Shown piece by piece: positions 7,248-15,429 of a stretch of 64,000 bases of DNA; positions within the stretch are counted from its first letter, which is position 1; every line of letters begins with the position of its first letter. The stretch is from RYN-230 sp963814645 (GTDB lineage: Bacteria; Actinomycetota; Actinomycetes; Streptosporangiales; Streptosporangiaceae). The position numbers and the translations under genes were made by a program. The stretch covers positions 434,001 to 498,000 of the forward strand of contig CAWFDX010000015.1 in assembly GCA_963814645.1 (NCBI GenBank), given 5' to 3'. The notes under the pieces were generated by a model that saw only the letters and a program-made list of their open reading frames with translations, was not told the origin of the DNA and did no database searches.

Positions 7248-7672
7248 CGGCGCAGGTCAAGTACGCCGACGTCGAAGTGGGCAGCGAACTGCCCGCGGCC
7301 AGCTTCCCGGTGACCCGGCTCAGCCTGGTCAAGTACTGCGGCGCGTCCGGCGACTTCAACGTGATCCACTGGAACGAGCGCATCGCCAAGTCGGTGGGCC
7401 TGCCCGATGTCATCGCGCACGGCATGTTCACCATGGCCCAGGCCGCCCGGTACGTCACCGGCTGGACCGGTGACCCGGGGTCGATGACGGAGTTCGGCGT
7501 CCGGTTCTCCGCCCCGGTCGTGGTGCCCGACGACGACACCGGCGCGTCCATCGACGTGACCGGCACCGTCGAGGAGAAGCTGGACGGGAACCGGGTCGCG
7601 GTGGCGCTGACCGCCCGGTCCGCCGGGGCCAAGGTGCTCACCCGGGCCCGGGCCGTCGTCCGGCTGCCCTGA
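7244..7672 (+). CDS. hadB: MaoC-family dehydratase, HadB-type catalytic subunit
   Basis: The 142-residue hot-dog protein starts at the ATG that overlaps the previous stop; longer frames upstream are not needed. It contains the R-hydratase motif: SGDFNVIHWNERIAKSVGLP with the catalytic Asp and His spaced DxxxxH, then IAHGMFTMAQ. It should hydrate or dehydrate (3R)-hydroxyacyl thioesters together with the upstream HadA-like subunit. The pair sits between rpmG and murB, an order shared with Streptomyces and mycobacteria. Whether it serves FAS II or beta-oxidation-like chemistry here is not settled by sequence. Confidence 0.87.
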   Translation: MTAQVKYADVEVGSELPAASFPVTRLSLVKYCGASGDFNVIHWNERIAKSVGLPDVIAHGMFTMAQAARYVTGWTGDPGSMTEFGVRFSAPVVVPDDDTGASIDVTGTVEEKLDGNRVAVALTARSAGAKVLTRARAVVRLP

Positions 7673-7680
7673 CTTCTTCC

Positions 7681-8751
7681 ATGCCACTCATCCGTGACCA
7701 GGTGCTGCTGGCTGGCCTCACCACGCTCGGAGTGGGTGGGCCCGCCCGCCGGTTCGTGCGGGCCGGCACCGAGGCGGACCTCATCGCCGCGGTCCGGGAC
7801 GCGGACCAGCGCGCGGAACCGCTCCTCATCCTGGGTGGCGGCAGCAACCTGGTGATCGCCGACGCGGGCTTCCCTGGCACCGTCGTCCAGGTGGCCACCC
7901 GGGGCATCCAGCAGCAGCCAGCGGACCCAGGCGCGGACGCGGTGCGGCTGACCGTCGCGGCCGGTGAGGACTGGGACGGCGTGGTCGCGTCCTGCGTCGC
8001 GGCCGGCCTGCCCGGCCTGGAGTGCCTGTCCGGCATCCCGGGCCTGACCGGGGCCACCCCGATCCAGAACGTCGGCGCCTATGGCCAGGAGGTGGCCGAG
8101 GTCATCACCACGGTCCGGGTGTACGACCGGGCTACCGGCCAGGTGACCGAACTGGCCGGCCCGGACTGCGGGTTCGGCTACCGGACCAGCATGTTCAAGC
8201 GGGACAGCAGCGGCCGGTGGGTCGTCCTCGGCGTGACGTTCGAGTTGCGGCCCAGCGAACTGTCCGGGCCGGTCCGGTACGCCGAACTGGCCCGTTCCCT
8301 GGGCGTGCCCGAGGGTGGCCAGGCCCCGCTCGGCGCGGTGCGCGAGGCCGTCCTCACGCTGCGCCGCGGCAAGGGCATGGTGCTCGACCCAGCCGACCCG
8401 GACAGCCGCAGCGCGGGCTCGTTCTTCACCAACCCGGTGCTGGACGACGCGCAATTCGCCGCGCTGCAGAAGCTGGTCGGCGCGGACGTGCCGATCCCGC
8501 GGTTCCCGGCCGGACCGGGCCAGGTCAAGGTGCCCGCCGCGTGGCTGATCGGCCAGGCCGGCTTCGGCAAGGGCTACCCCGGGCCGGGCGGCGCGCGCAT
8601 CTCCACCAAGCACACGCTGGCCCTGGTCAACCCGGGTGGCGCCACCGCGGCCGACATCGCCGGCCTGGCCCGGACGATCCACGACCAGGTACGGGACACG
8701 CTCGGCGTGGACCTGGCCTGCGAGCCCACCCTGGTCGGCCTCAGCCTCTGA
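7681..8751 (+). CDS. murB: UDP-N-acetylmuramate dehydrogenase
   Basis: The 356-residue flavoprotein reduces UDP-GlcNAc-enolpyruvate to UDP-MurNAc with NADPH, the second committed step of peptidoglycan synthesis. Visible landmarks are TTLGVGGPARRFV, the FAD-binding LILGGGSNLVIAD, PGLECLSGIPGLTGATPIQNVGAYGQEV, GYRTSMFKRD, the catalytic Ser region RSAGSFFTNPV, and ISTKHTLALVN near the end. It is a type I MurB in length. It begins 8 bp after the HadB-like gene and probably belongs to the same transcript. It ends 5 bp before the convergent prepilin peptidase gene, marking the border between conserved core and the Tad locus. Confidence 0.95.
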   Translation: MPLIRDQVLLAGLTTLGVGGPARRFVRAGTEADLIAAVRDADQRAEPLLILGGGSNLVIADAGFPGTVVQVATRGIQQQPADPGADAVRLTVAAGEDWDGVVASCVAAGLPGLECLSGIPGLTGATPIQNVGAYGQEVAEVITTVRVYDRATGQVTELAGPDCGFGYRTSMFKRDSSGRWVVLGVTFELRPSELSGPVRYAELARSLGVPEGGQAPLGAVREAVLTLRRGKGMVLDPADPDSRSAGSFFTNPVLDDAQFAALQKLVGADVPIPRFPAGPGQVKVPAAWLIGQAGFGKGYPGPGGARISTKHTLALVNPGGATAADIAGLARTIHDQVRDTLGVDLACEPTLVGLSL

Positions 8752-8756
8752 CCTAG

Positions 8757-9401
8757 TCATCCAACCAGGCCGCTGAGCATGATCGCGGCCAGCGTGCCGG
8801 CCAGCAGGAACGGGCCGAACGGGAGCTGGGTCTTCCGGCTGGCCCGGTCGGCCGCGATCAGCCCGAGCCCGGCCACGGCGGCCAGCAGGTAGCCCAGGAA
8901 CAGCCCGGCGGCCAGCACGGCCAGGCCCAGCCAGCCCAGGTACAGGCCGAGAATCCCGGCCAGCTTGACGTCCCCCCAGCCGAGGCCGGCCGGGTAAATC
9001 ACCGCCTGAGCCAGGAACAGCGCCAGCGCGATGCCCAGCCCGGCCAGTGCGCCCAGGAAGTGCCGGCCGCCGCCGGGCTGCACCAGCGCGGCCAGGCCGA
9101 GCAGGGCCAGCGCGACCGGGTAGGACGGCAGCGTGAGCCGGTCCGGCAGCCGCCGCTCCCTGGCGTCGATGACGGCCAGCGCGGCCCCGGCCACGGCCAG
9201 GTAACCGTAGGCCGGCAGCACCGGGCTCAGCCCAAACCGCACCACCATCATGCCGAACGCCAGTGCCGCGCCAGCCACCATCGCCGCCGTCGCGGCCGTC
9301 CGGGGCCGGTCCGGGGGTGCGCCGCCCGCCGCCACCTCAGCCCCAATCGCCCCCACCCCGGCCGTCCGGGGCCGGTCCGGGGGTGCGCCGCCCGCCGCCA
9401 C
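8757..9401 (-). CDS. Prepilin peptidase (A24 family, TadV/CpaA-like)
   Basis: The 214-residue membrane protein has about six hydrophobic spans and the two catalytic aspartates of type IV prepilin peptidases: AVIDARERRLPDRLT and the GxGD-type GLGWGDVKLAG. It should cleave, at the membrane, the class III leader peptides of the Flp-like and TadE-like proteins encoded across the divergent region. The GTG start lies one base beyond the stop of the preceding gene. The first 37 or so residues contain a duplicated AAGGAPPDRPRTA segment created by a 48-bp DNA repeat and precede the first span; a later start would remove it. It is the third gene of a leftward operon. Confidence 0.85.
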   Translation of the reverse strand: MAAGGAPPDRPRTAGVGAIGAEVAAGGAPPDRPRTAATAAMVAGAALAFGMMVVRFGLSPVLPAYGYLAVAGAALAVIDARERRLPDRLTLPSYPVALALLGLAALVQPGGGRHFLGALAGLGIALALFLAQAVIYPAGLGWGDVKLAGILGLYLGWLGLAVLAAGLFLGYLLAAVAGLGLIAADRASRKTQLPFGPFLLAGTLAAIMLSGLVG

Positions 9402-9408
9402 CTCAGCC
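9295..9408 (+). repeat. Two exact 48-bp direct repeats, 66 bp apart
   Basis: The 48-bp unit beginning GCCGTCCGGGGCCGGTCC occurs at 9295-9342 and again, base for base, at 9361-9408. The period is 66 bp (22 codons), so the duplication is in frame at the start of the prepilin peptidase gene and just reaches the stop of the gene before it. The 18 bp between copies is unique. A recent slippage or tandem duplication is the simple explanation. Confidence 0.95.
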
Positions 9409-10416
9409 GCCGCCGTTGATGCTCTGGATCTCCACCACCGGGAACGGCGGCGTCTGCCCGCTGGTCAGGATGGCCGGCATCCGGTGCGGACCGGGGCCGG
9501 TGAGCACACCTGGGCCCCAGGTGACCGACCAGCGCATGGTCGCGCCGAGCACCGCGCCCGGGGACGGCGCCTGCCAGAGCACACCGCAGTCCGGCGGGGT
9601 GCCGGCGCCGGAACTCGCCGGGGCCCGGCCGGCCCGGAAGCGCGAGCCGCCCGGCCCGCAGCCCGCCGAATACGGGGCCCCCTGCCCGCTGCGCACGCTG
9701 ACGCTGACCGCGCCGCGCGCCGCCAGCTGGGCCCACACGCTGACCGTCTGATTGCCCAGCGTCGCGGTCACCTCGTAGGCGTCCGCCCGGCCGGTCATCG
9801 CGCTGACCGGCCGGGTCCGGGCCCACACATAACTGGCCAGGTTCACGTAGCCGGTGGTGGCCGGGTTGATGGTGAGCGCGGGCGCCGGGATCGTCATGTG
9901 GTTGTAGGCGTAAGCGGCCAGCGTGGCCAGCGGCACCGGCGGCTCAGCCGGCGTAATGCCGGGTGCGGCCCAGGCGAACAGCGGGAACGTCCTGCACACC
10001 GCCTGCGCGGCGGCGGACGCGGCCGGGTTGACCGGCAGCTGCCACCAGAAGCCGGCCGGCACCGGATGATCCTTGAGGAACCCACGGGCCTGCTGCACCG
10101 ACTTGAACACGCCGAACGGGGTGGACGGGGCGACGAAGCCAAAGTTCTGGATGATGTACCGGCTGCCGGTGGCGGTGTCGCCGATCGACTGCCACAGGCA
10201 CGGTGGCGGCGGCACCGCCAGCGGGACCTGGGTGGTGCCGGTCGCGCCGAAGTCGCCCTTGAGCGCGATCACGTTGCTGAGCAGGACCGAGCAGGTGCTC
10301 CCGGTGCAGCCGACGCCGGAACCGGCGGCGGCCGGCCCGGCCAGCGCCAGCGGGGCCAGCAGCCCAGCCAGCAGCACGGCCAGCAGCAGCACTGGGGCCG
10401 CTGCGCGCCGGGTCAT
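9403..10416 (-). CDS. Secreted protein of unknown function in Tad locus
   Basis: Starting at the ATG that overlaps the upstream stop, the product is 337 residues with a signal peptide (MTRRAAAPVLLLAVLLAG then LAGPAAAGS). The mature protein begins with paired cysteines (GVGCTGSTCSVLL) and is otherwise rich in small residues, with no domain I recognise. Its position between a lipoprotein and the prepilin peptidase, opposite the pilus assembly genes, suggests an extracellular role in the pilus system, such as a wall or tip component. That is inference. A much longer frame upstream is only the shadow of the lipoprotein gene. Confidence 0.7.
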   Translation of the reverse strand: MTRRAAAPVLLLAVLLAGLLAPLALAGPAAAGSGVGCTGSTCSVLLSNVIALKGDFGATGTTQVPLAVPPPPCLWQSIGDTATGSRYIIQNFGFVAPSTPFGVFKSVQQARGFLKDHPVPAGFWWQLPVNPAASAAAQAVCRTFPLFAWAAPGITPAEPPVPLATLAAYAYNHMTIPAPALTINPATTGYVNLASYVWARTRPVSAMTGRADAYEVTATLGNQTVSVWAQLAARGAVSVSVRSGQGAPYSAGCGPGGSRFRAGRAPASSGAGTPPDCGVLWQAPSPGAVLGATMRWSVTWGPGVLTGPGPHRMPAILTSGQTPPFPVVEIQSINGGG

Positions 10417-11099
10417 GGCTTGCACTCGCGGGCCTGCGGATAATAAATGACCGGATCGACGGAGATTACCCGCCACTGCCCATTCCGCAGCGCCAGCACG
10501 TCCGTGTTCAGGTAGTAGTGCTGGTTGGCCGGGCTGTGGTCCGGGACGACCTTCCCGGTGGCCAGGCTGGTGTTGGCAGACTGTGCGTTGTCGAAGCATT
10601 CCGACACGTCGATCGCGCCTGGCTCGGTGGGGTCGGGAAACGCGCTCAGGTGCAAGAAGATGATCGTTCCGGTGAACGATTCGGTGGTCACGTCCGGCTC
10701 GTCCAGATTCGATTCGAGCGCGCCGCGCACCGGCCCAGAGACGTAGCCGCTCCACCGGTCGTCCTGATTCCCGCGGTATTCCGCGTACAGGAACGCCAGC
10801 AGGAAATCCTCGGCCGCGATAACCGCCCGGGCGCTGCGGCGGGCGCGGGGCAGCCGGCCGGGCAGCACGATGTGCACATCGGGGCCGAACGGCGGCCAGG
10901 CCAGCAGGTTCGGGCCGGATCGCCGGGCCGTCCCGGACGCTCCGGCGGTGCCACTGGCCGCCGCCCCGGGTGCGGTGGCGCCTGCCGGGCGGAACGAGCC
11001 GGGCGCGGTCCCGCAGCCCGCCGCGAGTCCGCCGGCCGCGGCCAGCAGGGCCACGCTGAACCCGGCCGCCCGCAGCCGGCGCCTCCCTTTCCGAAACAT
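10413..11099 (-). CDS. Putative lipoprotein in Tad locus
   Basis: From the ATG chosen the product has 228 residues and a lipoprotein signal: RKGRRRLRAAGFSVALLAA followed by the lipobox LAAGC, so the mature N-terminal Cys should be lipidated and the protein anchored on the outer face of the membrane. An Ala/Gly/Thr-rich linker leads to a folded domain containing AEDFLLAFLYAEYRG and a C-terminal NGQWRVISVDPVIYY motif, reminiscent of small NTF2-like or nuclear-transport-factor folds, though not confidently. It heads the leftward operon and overlaps the next gene by 4 bp. A longer frame upstream of this ATG is open but lacks a signal sequence. Confidence 0.72.
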   Translation of the reverse strand: MFRKGRRRLRAAGFSVALLAAAGGLAAGCGTAPGSFRPAGATAPGAAASGTAGASGTARRSGPNLLAWPPFGPDVHIVLPGRLPRARRSARAVIAAEDFLLAFLYAEYRGNQDDRWSGYVSGPVRGALESNLDEPDVTTESFTGTIIFLHLSAFPDPTEPGAIDVSECFDNAQSANTSLATGKVVPDHSPANQHYYLNTDVLALRNGQWRVISVDPVIYYPQARECKP

Positions 11100-11323
11100 G
11101 GCGCGAACTCTACCAATAACGATTCTTCCGGCAAGCCGCGTTACCGGGACGGTAAGCGACCCGAAATTGTTTAACGACGTTAGTACTAAGTTGCTAATCA
11201 ATGTTGAGGATAGCGCTGGCTCACGGCAAAGTGAGTTTCCTCCTTATCTGCCCTATGGATAGCGTCTTGTGGCTTTATGGTGAAGCACGGAAGGCAGGCT
11301 TACCGCAAGGAGACCGTCGAGGA
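11100..11323. promoter_or_regulatory. Divergent intergenic region of Tad locus
   Basis: This 224-bp space separates the leftward lipoprotein operon from the rightward pilus operon and should contain both promoters. Its middle (about 11155-11245) is clearly more AT-rich than the surroundings, with TTGTTTAACGACGTTAGTAC in the core. I could not assign a -35/-10 pair on either strand with confidence. AAGGAG just before the SAF-protein ATG is a plausible ribosome binding site. Confidence 0.4.
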
Positions 11324-12154
11324 ATGCCACACGACCGGGGTGCCCCGCCCACCTCCGCGCCCCCTTTCCCGCGGGGCCTGGCGGGCAATGCGGACCAGCC
11401 GCCGGCCTGGGCGGAGCCGACCGCGCCCGGCGCGCGCCGGGCGCCGGGCCGGCCACGGGAACGCAGGCCCGCGCTGGCCGCGCTGGCCGTGCTGCTCATC
11501 CTGGGCGGCGCCCTGGCGGCCGGCTTCCTGGTGCTGCAGAGCGGCAAGCGGGTCACCGCGATCGAGATTTCCGCGCCGGTCGGCGCGGGCCAGCAGATCC
11601 CGCTGAGCTCGATGCAGCAGGTGCAGATCGCCGCCGACAGCGGCCTGGATTACGTGCCCTGGGACGAGGCCAGCCAGGTCAGCCGGTTCTTCACGGTCAG
11701 CGCCATCCCGGTCGGCACGCTGCTGACCCGGGGCATGGTCGCGGCCACCGGGGTCTCGGTGCCCGGGAAGGCCGTGCTCGGTCTCGCGCTCAAGGACGGG
11801 CAACTGCCGCGCGGTCTGCAGGACGGTGATCACGTCGCCATCTTCCAGGTCAGCGACGCGCAGGAGACCTGCCCCGGCGGGTCCGGTGGGCTGCTGACCG
11901 CGGACGCGCTGGTGCTGGCCATCGGCACCCCGGCGGCGACGTCCGGCAGCCAGGCCCAGGCCGACGTGGAAGTCGCGGTCAACCCGGCCGACGCGGGCGC
12001 GGTGGCCTGCAACGCGGCCAACGGCATCGCCGGCCTCGCGATGCTGCCCGGCGGCGGCACGGCCGGGCTCGCCCCAGCGCGCGGCAAGACCGGCACGTCA
12101 CCCACTCCCAGCACCGGAACCGGCTCGGCATCGCCCGGCGCCGGGGCCGGCTGA
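11324..12154 (+). CDS. SAF-domain pilus assembly protein (CpaB/RcpC-like)
   Basis: The 276-residue protein begins with a Pro-rich cytoplasmic head, then one membrane span (PALAALAVLLILGGALAAGF). A periplasm-side SAF domain follows (VTAIEISAPVGAGQQIPLSSM, then GTLLTRGMV and LGLALKDGQLP), and a Gly/Ser/Thr-rich tail ends it. CpaB/RcpC proteins of Tad systems have this layout and help form the conduit for the pilus across the wall; in Gram-positive bacteria the role is less defined. The start is an ATG preceded by GGAGACCGTCGAGG; the open frame to 11201 is probably not translated. First gene of the rightward tad operon; the ATPase gene starts 2 bp after its stop. Confidence 0.8.
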   Translation: MPHDRGAPPTSAPPFPRGLAGNADQPPAWAEPTAPGARRAPGRPRERRPALAALAVLLILGGALAAGFLVLQSGKRVTAIEISAPVGAGQQIPLSSMQQVQIAADSGLDYVPWDEASQVSRFFTVSAIPVGTLLTRGMVAATGVSVPGKAVLGLALKDGQLPRGLQDGDHVAIFQVSDAQETCPGGSGGLLTADALVLAIGTPAATSGSQAQADVEVAVNPADAGAVACNAANGIAGLAMLPGGGTAGLAPARGKTGTSPTPSTGTGSASPGAGAG

Positions 12155-12155
12155 G

Positions 12156-14126
12156 ATGGCGCTGATCGCGGTGGCCGCGGACAAAGGCGCACCCGGCGTC
12201 ACCACCACGGCCACCGCGCTGGCCGCGGTCTGGCCCCGGCCCGTGGCGCTGGCCGAATGCGACCCGGCCGGCGGGGACATCGTGTACCGGCTGCCCGGCG
12301 CGCACGGCGGCCGGCTCGATCCGCGGCGCGGGCTGCTCAGCCTGGCCGTGGCCGCCCGGCACGGGCTCGAACCGGGCCAGGTATGGCAGCACGCGCAGCG
12401 GTTGCGTGGCGGGCTCGACGTGCTGGCCGGGGTGGGCAACGCGGAGCAGGGCAGCGGCATCGAGCCGCTGTGGGGCCCGGTCGGCGACCTGCTGGCCAGG
12501 CTACCCGGGGCCGATGTCATCGCGGACTGCGGCCGGCTCGGCCCGGACGGCCCGTACTACGACCTGCTCGCCCGGGCCGCCATCGTGGTCCTCATCGTCC
12601 GGCCCAGCCTGGGTGAGGTAGTTCGGCTGCGCGACCGGGCGGCAGCGGTGGCGGTCGCGGCCGGCCGCCGCGGCGGCCGGGAGATCAGCATCGGCGTCCT
12701 GGTGATCGCCGACCGGCGCGGGTACCGCCGCGCAGTGACCGAGGTACGGCAGGCGGTGGGCGGCGCGAAAAGCCCAGTGGGCCTGGTCGCCGGGATCGCC
12801 CACGAACCGAAGAGCGCGCAGCGGCTGCGCGGCGAATGGGGCGGCCGGCTGGACCGGACCCTGCTGATCCGGACCGCCCGGGACGCCGCCGCCCAGCTGG
12901 CCAGCGACCTGCCGTCCAGTACCGGGCCGGTGGGCACTGGGCCGGTGGGCACTGGGCCGGTGGGCACTGGGCCGGTGGGCACTGGGCCGGTGGGCACTGG
13001 GCCGGTGGGCACTGGGCCGGCCCGTGCCGGGTCGCTGGCCGCTGGCCCGGCGCCGGGCGCTCGGCCAGCGGGCGCGGCGCGACCGGCGCCCGGGGCGCGG
13101 CCATCCGAAGCTGGCTGGGGGTCCGGGCCGCGGCCCGCTGGCGCAGCCCGGTCCGCGGGCCCGGGCCGTTCCGCGGCCGCGAGACGGGTCAACGGCCATG
13201 GACGGCACACAGACGCCGGGACTCATGGGACGAGGGCCTGGGCACCCGGAGCGAGGGAGCCGGCCGCCCGGGCCAACGGGCGGCCGGCTCTCGCGGCACG
13301 CACTGGGCAGCCGGCCGCGGACTGGGCCGCCACCGGGCCACCCTCAGCCGGGCAGCCGGCCGCGGACTGGGCCGCCACCGGGCCACCCTCAGCCGGGCAG
13401 CCGGCCGCGGGCTGGGCCGCCACCGGGCCACCCTCAGCCGGGCAGCCGGCCGCGGGCTGGGCTGGCGCTGGGCCTGCGTCGGCCGCCGGGCAGCCGGCCG
13501 ACGGCTGGGTCGGCGCCGGGGCAGCGTCGGCCGTCGGGCAGCCGACCCCGGACTGGGCTGCCGCCGGGACCGCGGCCGTCCCCGGGACCGTGGCCGTCCC
13601 CGGAAGCGTGGCCGCCGCCGGACCGCGGTCCTGGGACCTGGAGCAGCGGGCGCACCACCCTGAGGCGGACCGGCCCCGGCCGTCCTGGCCCGACCCGGCC
13701 TGGCCAGGCCCGGCTGGCCCGGGTCCCGAAGTGACCTGGCCGGGCCCGGCCGGCCCCGGCCCTGACCTGGCCGCGGGCCGGGTGGCCGCGGCCCGGGTGG
13801 CCGCCGACCAGCTGACCGCGGCCGAAGTGACCGCGGCCCAGGTCGCCGCGTCCCGGCTCAGCCCGGCCCAGGCGGCGGACGGCTGGTCGGCAGGACCGGC
13901 GGACGGCTGGCCGGCGGCGGAGCGATCCGGCCCACCGCCCCCCAGTTCAGCGCAGCCGGGCCGGCGGCGGGGCACGCTCCGCGCCGGTACCGGGCGCGGC
14001 GGGGGCCGGAGCGCCGGCCGGGGGGCGAGCCGGGGACGGCACGCGGGCGGGCCGGCCCGGCCTGAGCCGGATCCCGGGGCGGCCGGGCGGCAGGGCAGCG
14101 GCCGGGCCCGGCCGCGGGGCTGGTGA
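12156..14126 (+). CDS. ParA/MinD-like ATPase (CpaE/TadZ-like) with long repetitive tail
   Basis: The first roughly 250 residues resemble MinD/ParA ATPases: ALIAVAADKGAPGVTTTATAL at the P-loop, ECDPAGGDIVYRL (the DxD/G switch), VIADCGRLG (Walker B-like) and VVLIVRPSLGEV. The P-loop is unusual: the signature Lys after Asp is kept, but the Lys that normally precedes TT is Val. In Tad systems TadZ/CpaE localises the assembly complex at the inner membrane. Residues from about 255 to 656 are low-complexity, very rich in Pro, Ala and Gly, with six GPVGT repeats and several GQPAADWAATGPPSA repeats. The tail has no recognisable domain. It is followed, 4 bp on, by tadA. Confidence 0.75.
   Translation: MALIAVAADKGAPGVTTTATALAAVWPRPVALAECDPAGGDIVYRLPGAHGGRLDPRRGLLSLAVAARHGLEPGQVWQHAQRLRGGLDVLAGVGNAEQGSGIEPLWGPVGDLLARLPGADVIADCGRLGPDGPYYDLLARAAIVVLIVRPSLGEVVRLRDRAAAVAVAAGRRGGREISIGVLVIADRRGYRRAVTEVRQAVGGAKSPVGLVAGIAHEPKSAQRLRGEWGGRLDRTLLIRTARDAAAQLASDLPSSTGPVGTGPVGTGPVGTGPVGTGPVGTGPVGTGPARAGSLAAGPAPGARPAGAARPAPGARPSEAGWGSGPRPAGAARSAGPGRSAAARRVNGHGRHTDAGTHGTRAWAPGAREPAARANGRPALAARTGQPAADWAATGPPSAGQPAADWAATGPPSAGQPAAGWAATGPPSAGQPAAGWAGAGPASAAGQPADGWVGAGAASAVGQPTPDWAAAGTAAVPGTVAVPGSVAAAGPRSWDLEQRAHHPEADRPRPSWPDPAWPGPAGPGPEVTWPGPAGPGPDLAAGRVAAARVAADQLTAAEVTAAQVAASRLSPAQAADGWSAGPADGWPAAERSGPPPPSSAQPGRRRGTLRAGTGRGGGRSAGRGASRGRHAGGPARPEPDPGAAGRQGSGRARPRGW
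12924..13013 (+). repeat. Six tandem copies of a 15-bp unit (GPVGT)
   Basis: GGGCCGGTGGGCACT is repeated six times without a mismatch, coding (Gly-Pro-Val-Gly-Thr)6 at the junction between the ATPase domain and the disordered tail. Because the unit is a multiple of three, copy-number change would lengthen or shorten the linker without breaking the frame. Confidence 0.95.
13305..13580 (+). repeat. Degenerating 45-bp tandem repeats in ATPase tail
   Basis: A 45-bp unit beginning GGGCAGCCGGCCGCGG is repeated three times almost exactly (13305-13439) and then decays over three further copies. It codes GQPAADWAATGPPSA and variants. The conserved Trp in each copy is the only large residue in the tail, spaced every 15 residues. 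Confidence 0.88.
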
Positions 14127-14130
14127 CGGC

Positions 14131-15429
14131 GTGGACCACACCCTGGTCAAGCGGCTGCGCAGCGAGGTCGGCGACCGGCTGGCCGGGCAGCGGCGGCAGG
14201 ACGCCGCCGCGGGCCTGGCCCCGATGTCCGGCGAGGACGAGCGGCAGTTCGCCCGCGCGCTCATCACCCAGGTGCTGGAGGACCACGCGCGCAACGAGAT
14301 AACCGCTGGCCGGGCGCCGCCCAACGCGCAGGACGAAGAGGAACTGGCGGCGGCCGTGCACGCGGCCCTGTTCGGCGTCGGGCGGCTGCAGCCGCTGCTG
14401 GACGATCCGCACCTGGAGAACATCGACATCAACGGCTGTGACCGGGTCTTCCTCAGCTACGCCGACGGACGTGAGGTGCTGGCCGAGCCGGTGGCCGAGA
14501 CCGACGAGGAACTGGTCGAGCTGGTCCAGGTGCTGGCCGCCTACTCCGGGCTGTCCAGCCGGCCGTTCGACACGGCCAACCCGCAGCTCGACCTCCGGCT
14601 GCCGGACGGGGCCCGGCTGTCCGCGGTAATGGACGTGACGCAGCGCCCGGCGGTGTCCATCCGCCGTGCCCGGATGGGCAAGGTGTTCCTGGCCGACCTG
14701 GTCGGCAACGGCACGCTGCTGCCCGAGGCGGCCGCGTTCCTGGCCGCCGCCACCGCCGCCCGGAAGAACATCATGATCGCGGGCGCGACCAACGCCGGGA
14801 AGACCACGCTGCTCCGCGCGATCGTCAACCAGATCCCGGCCGCGGAGCGCCTGATCACCGTGGAGCGCGCCCTGGAGCTAGGCATCGATCACGTCCCCGA
14901 GCTGCACCCGAACGTGGTCGCGTGCGAGGAACGGCTGCCGAACTCCGAGGGCCAGGGCGCCATCTCCATGGCCGACCTGGTCCGCCGGTCGCTGCGGATG
15001 AACCCGAGCCGGGTCATCGTCGGCGAGGTGCTCGGCGACGAGATCGTCACCATGCTCAACGCGATGTCGCAGGGCAACGACGGCTCGCTGTCCACCATCC
15101 ACGCGAACTCGTCGGTGGAGGTGTTCAACCGCATCGCCACCTACGCCATCCAGTCCGCCGAGCGGCTCCCGGTGGAGGCGACACACATGCTGATCGCGGG
15201 CGCCATCGACTTCGTGGTGTTCCTCGAGAAGCGCAACGAGTACGCCCGGGGCGGCCGGCTGCGCCGGTTCGTGAGCAGCATCCGCGAGGTCACCGGCGTG
15301 GACGGCCGGGTGCTGTCCAACGAGGCGTTCAGCGCAGGCCCAGATGGCCGCGCGGTGCCGCACGCCCCGGTGTCCTGCCTGACCGAACTGACCGAGTTCG
15401 GCTACGCCCCGGCCGGAGGTGGGTGGTGA
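14131..15429 (+). CDS. tadA: Tad pilus secretion ATPase TadA/CpaF
   Basis: This 432-residue type II/IV secretion ATPase has an N-terminal helical domain, the LDDPHLENIDINGCDRVF block typical of CpaF, and Walker A GATNAGKTTLL at residues 218-228. RVIVGEVLGDE serves as Walker B, with the AMSQGNDGSLSTIHANSS histidine-box region after it. It hydrolyses ATP as a hexamer at the cytoplasmic membrane face to drive pilin assembly with TadB and TadC. The GTG start lies 4 bp after the preceding stop. Its final GTGA overlaps the start of tadB. Length and motifs are normal, so the pilus motor looks functional. Confidence 0.93.
   Translation: MDHTLVKRLRSEVGDRLAGQRRQDAAAGLAPMSGEDERQFARALITQVLEDHARNEITAGRAPPNAQDEEELAAAVHAALFGVGRLQPLLDDPHLENIDINGCDRVFLSYADGREVLAEPVAETDEELVELVQVLAAYSGLSSRPFDTANPQLDLRLPDGARLSAVMDVTQRPAVSIRRARMGKVFLADLVGNGTLLPEAAAFLAAATAARKNIMIAGATNAGKTTLLRAIVNQIPAAERLITVERALELGIDHVPELHPNVVACEERLPNSEGQGAISMADLVRRSLRMNPSRVIVGEVLGDEIVTMLNAMSQGNDGSLSTIHANSSVEVFNRIATYAIQSAERLPVEATHMLIAGAIDFVVFLEKRNEYARGGRLRRFVSSIREVTGVDGRVLSNEAFSAGPDGRAVPHAPVSCLTELTEFGYAPAGGGW

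Noticed and set aside
12924..13580. Regular repeats that could be taken for a CRISPR-like array
   Set aside because: The units are in frame within a coding region, have no unique spacers, and code simple peptide repeats; no cas genes are near.
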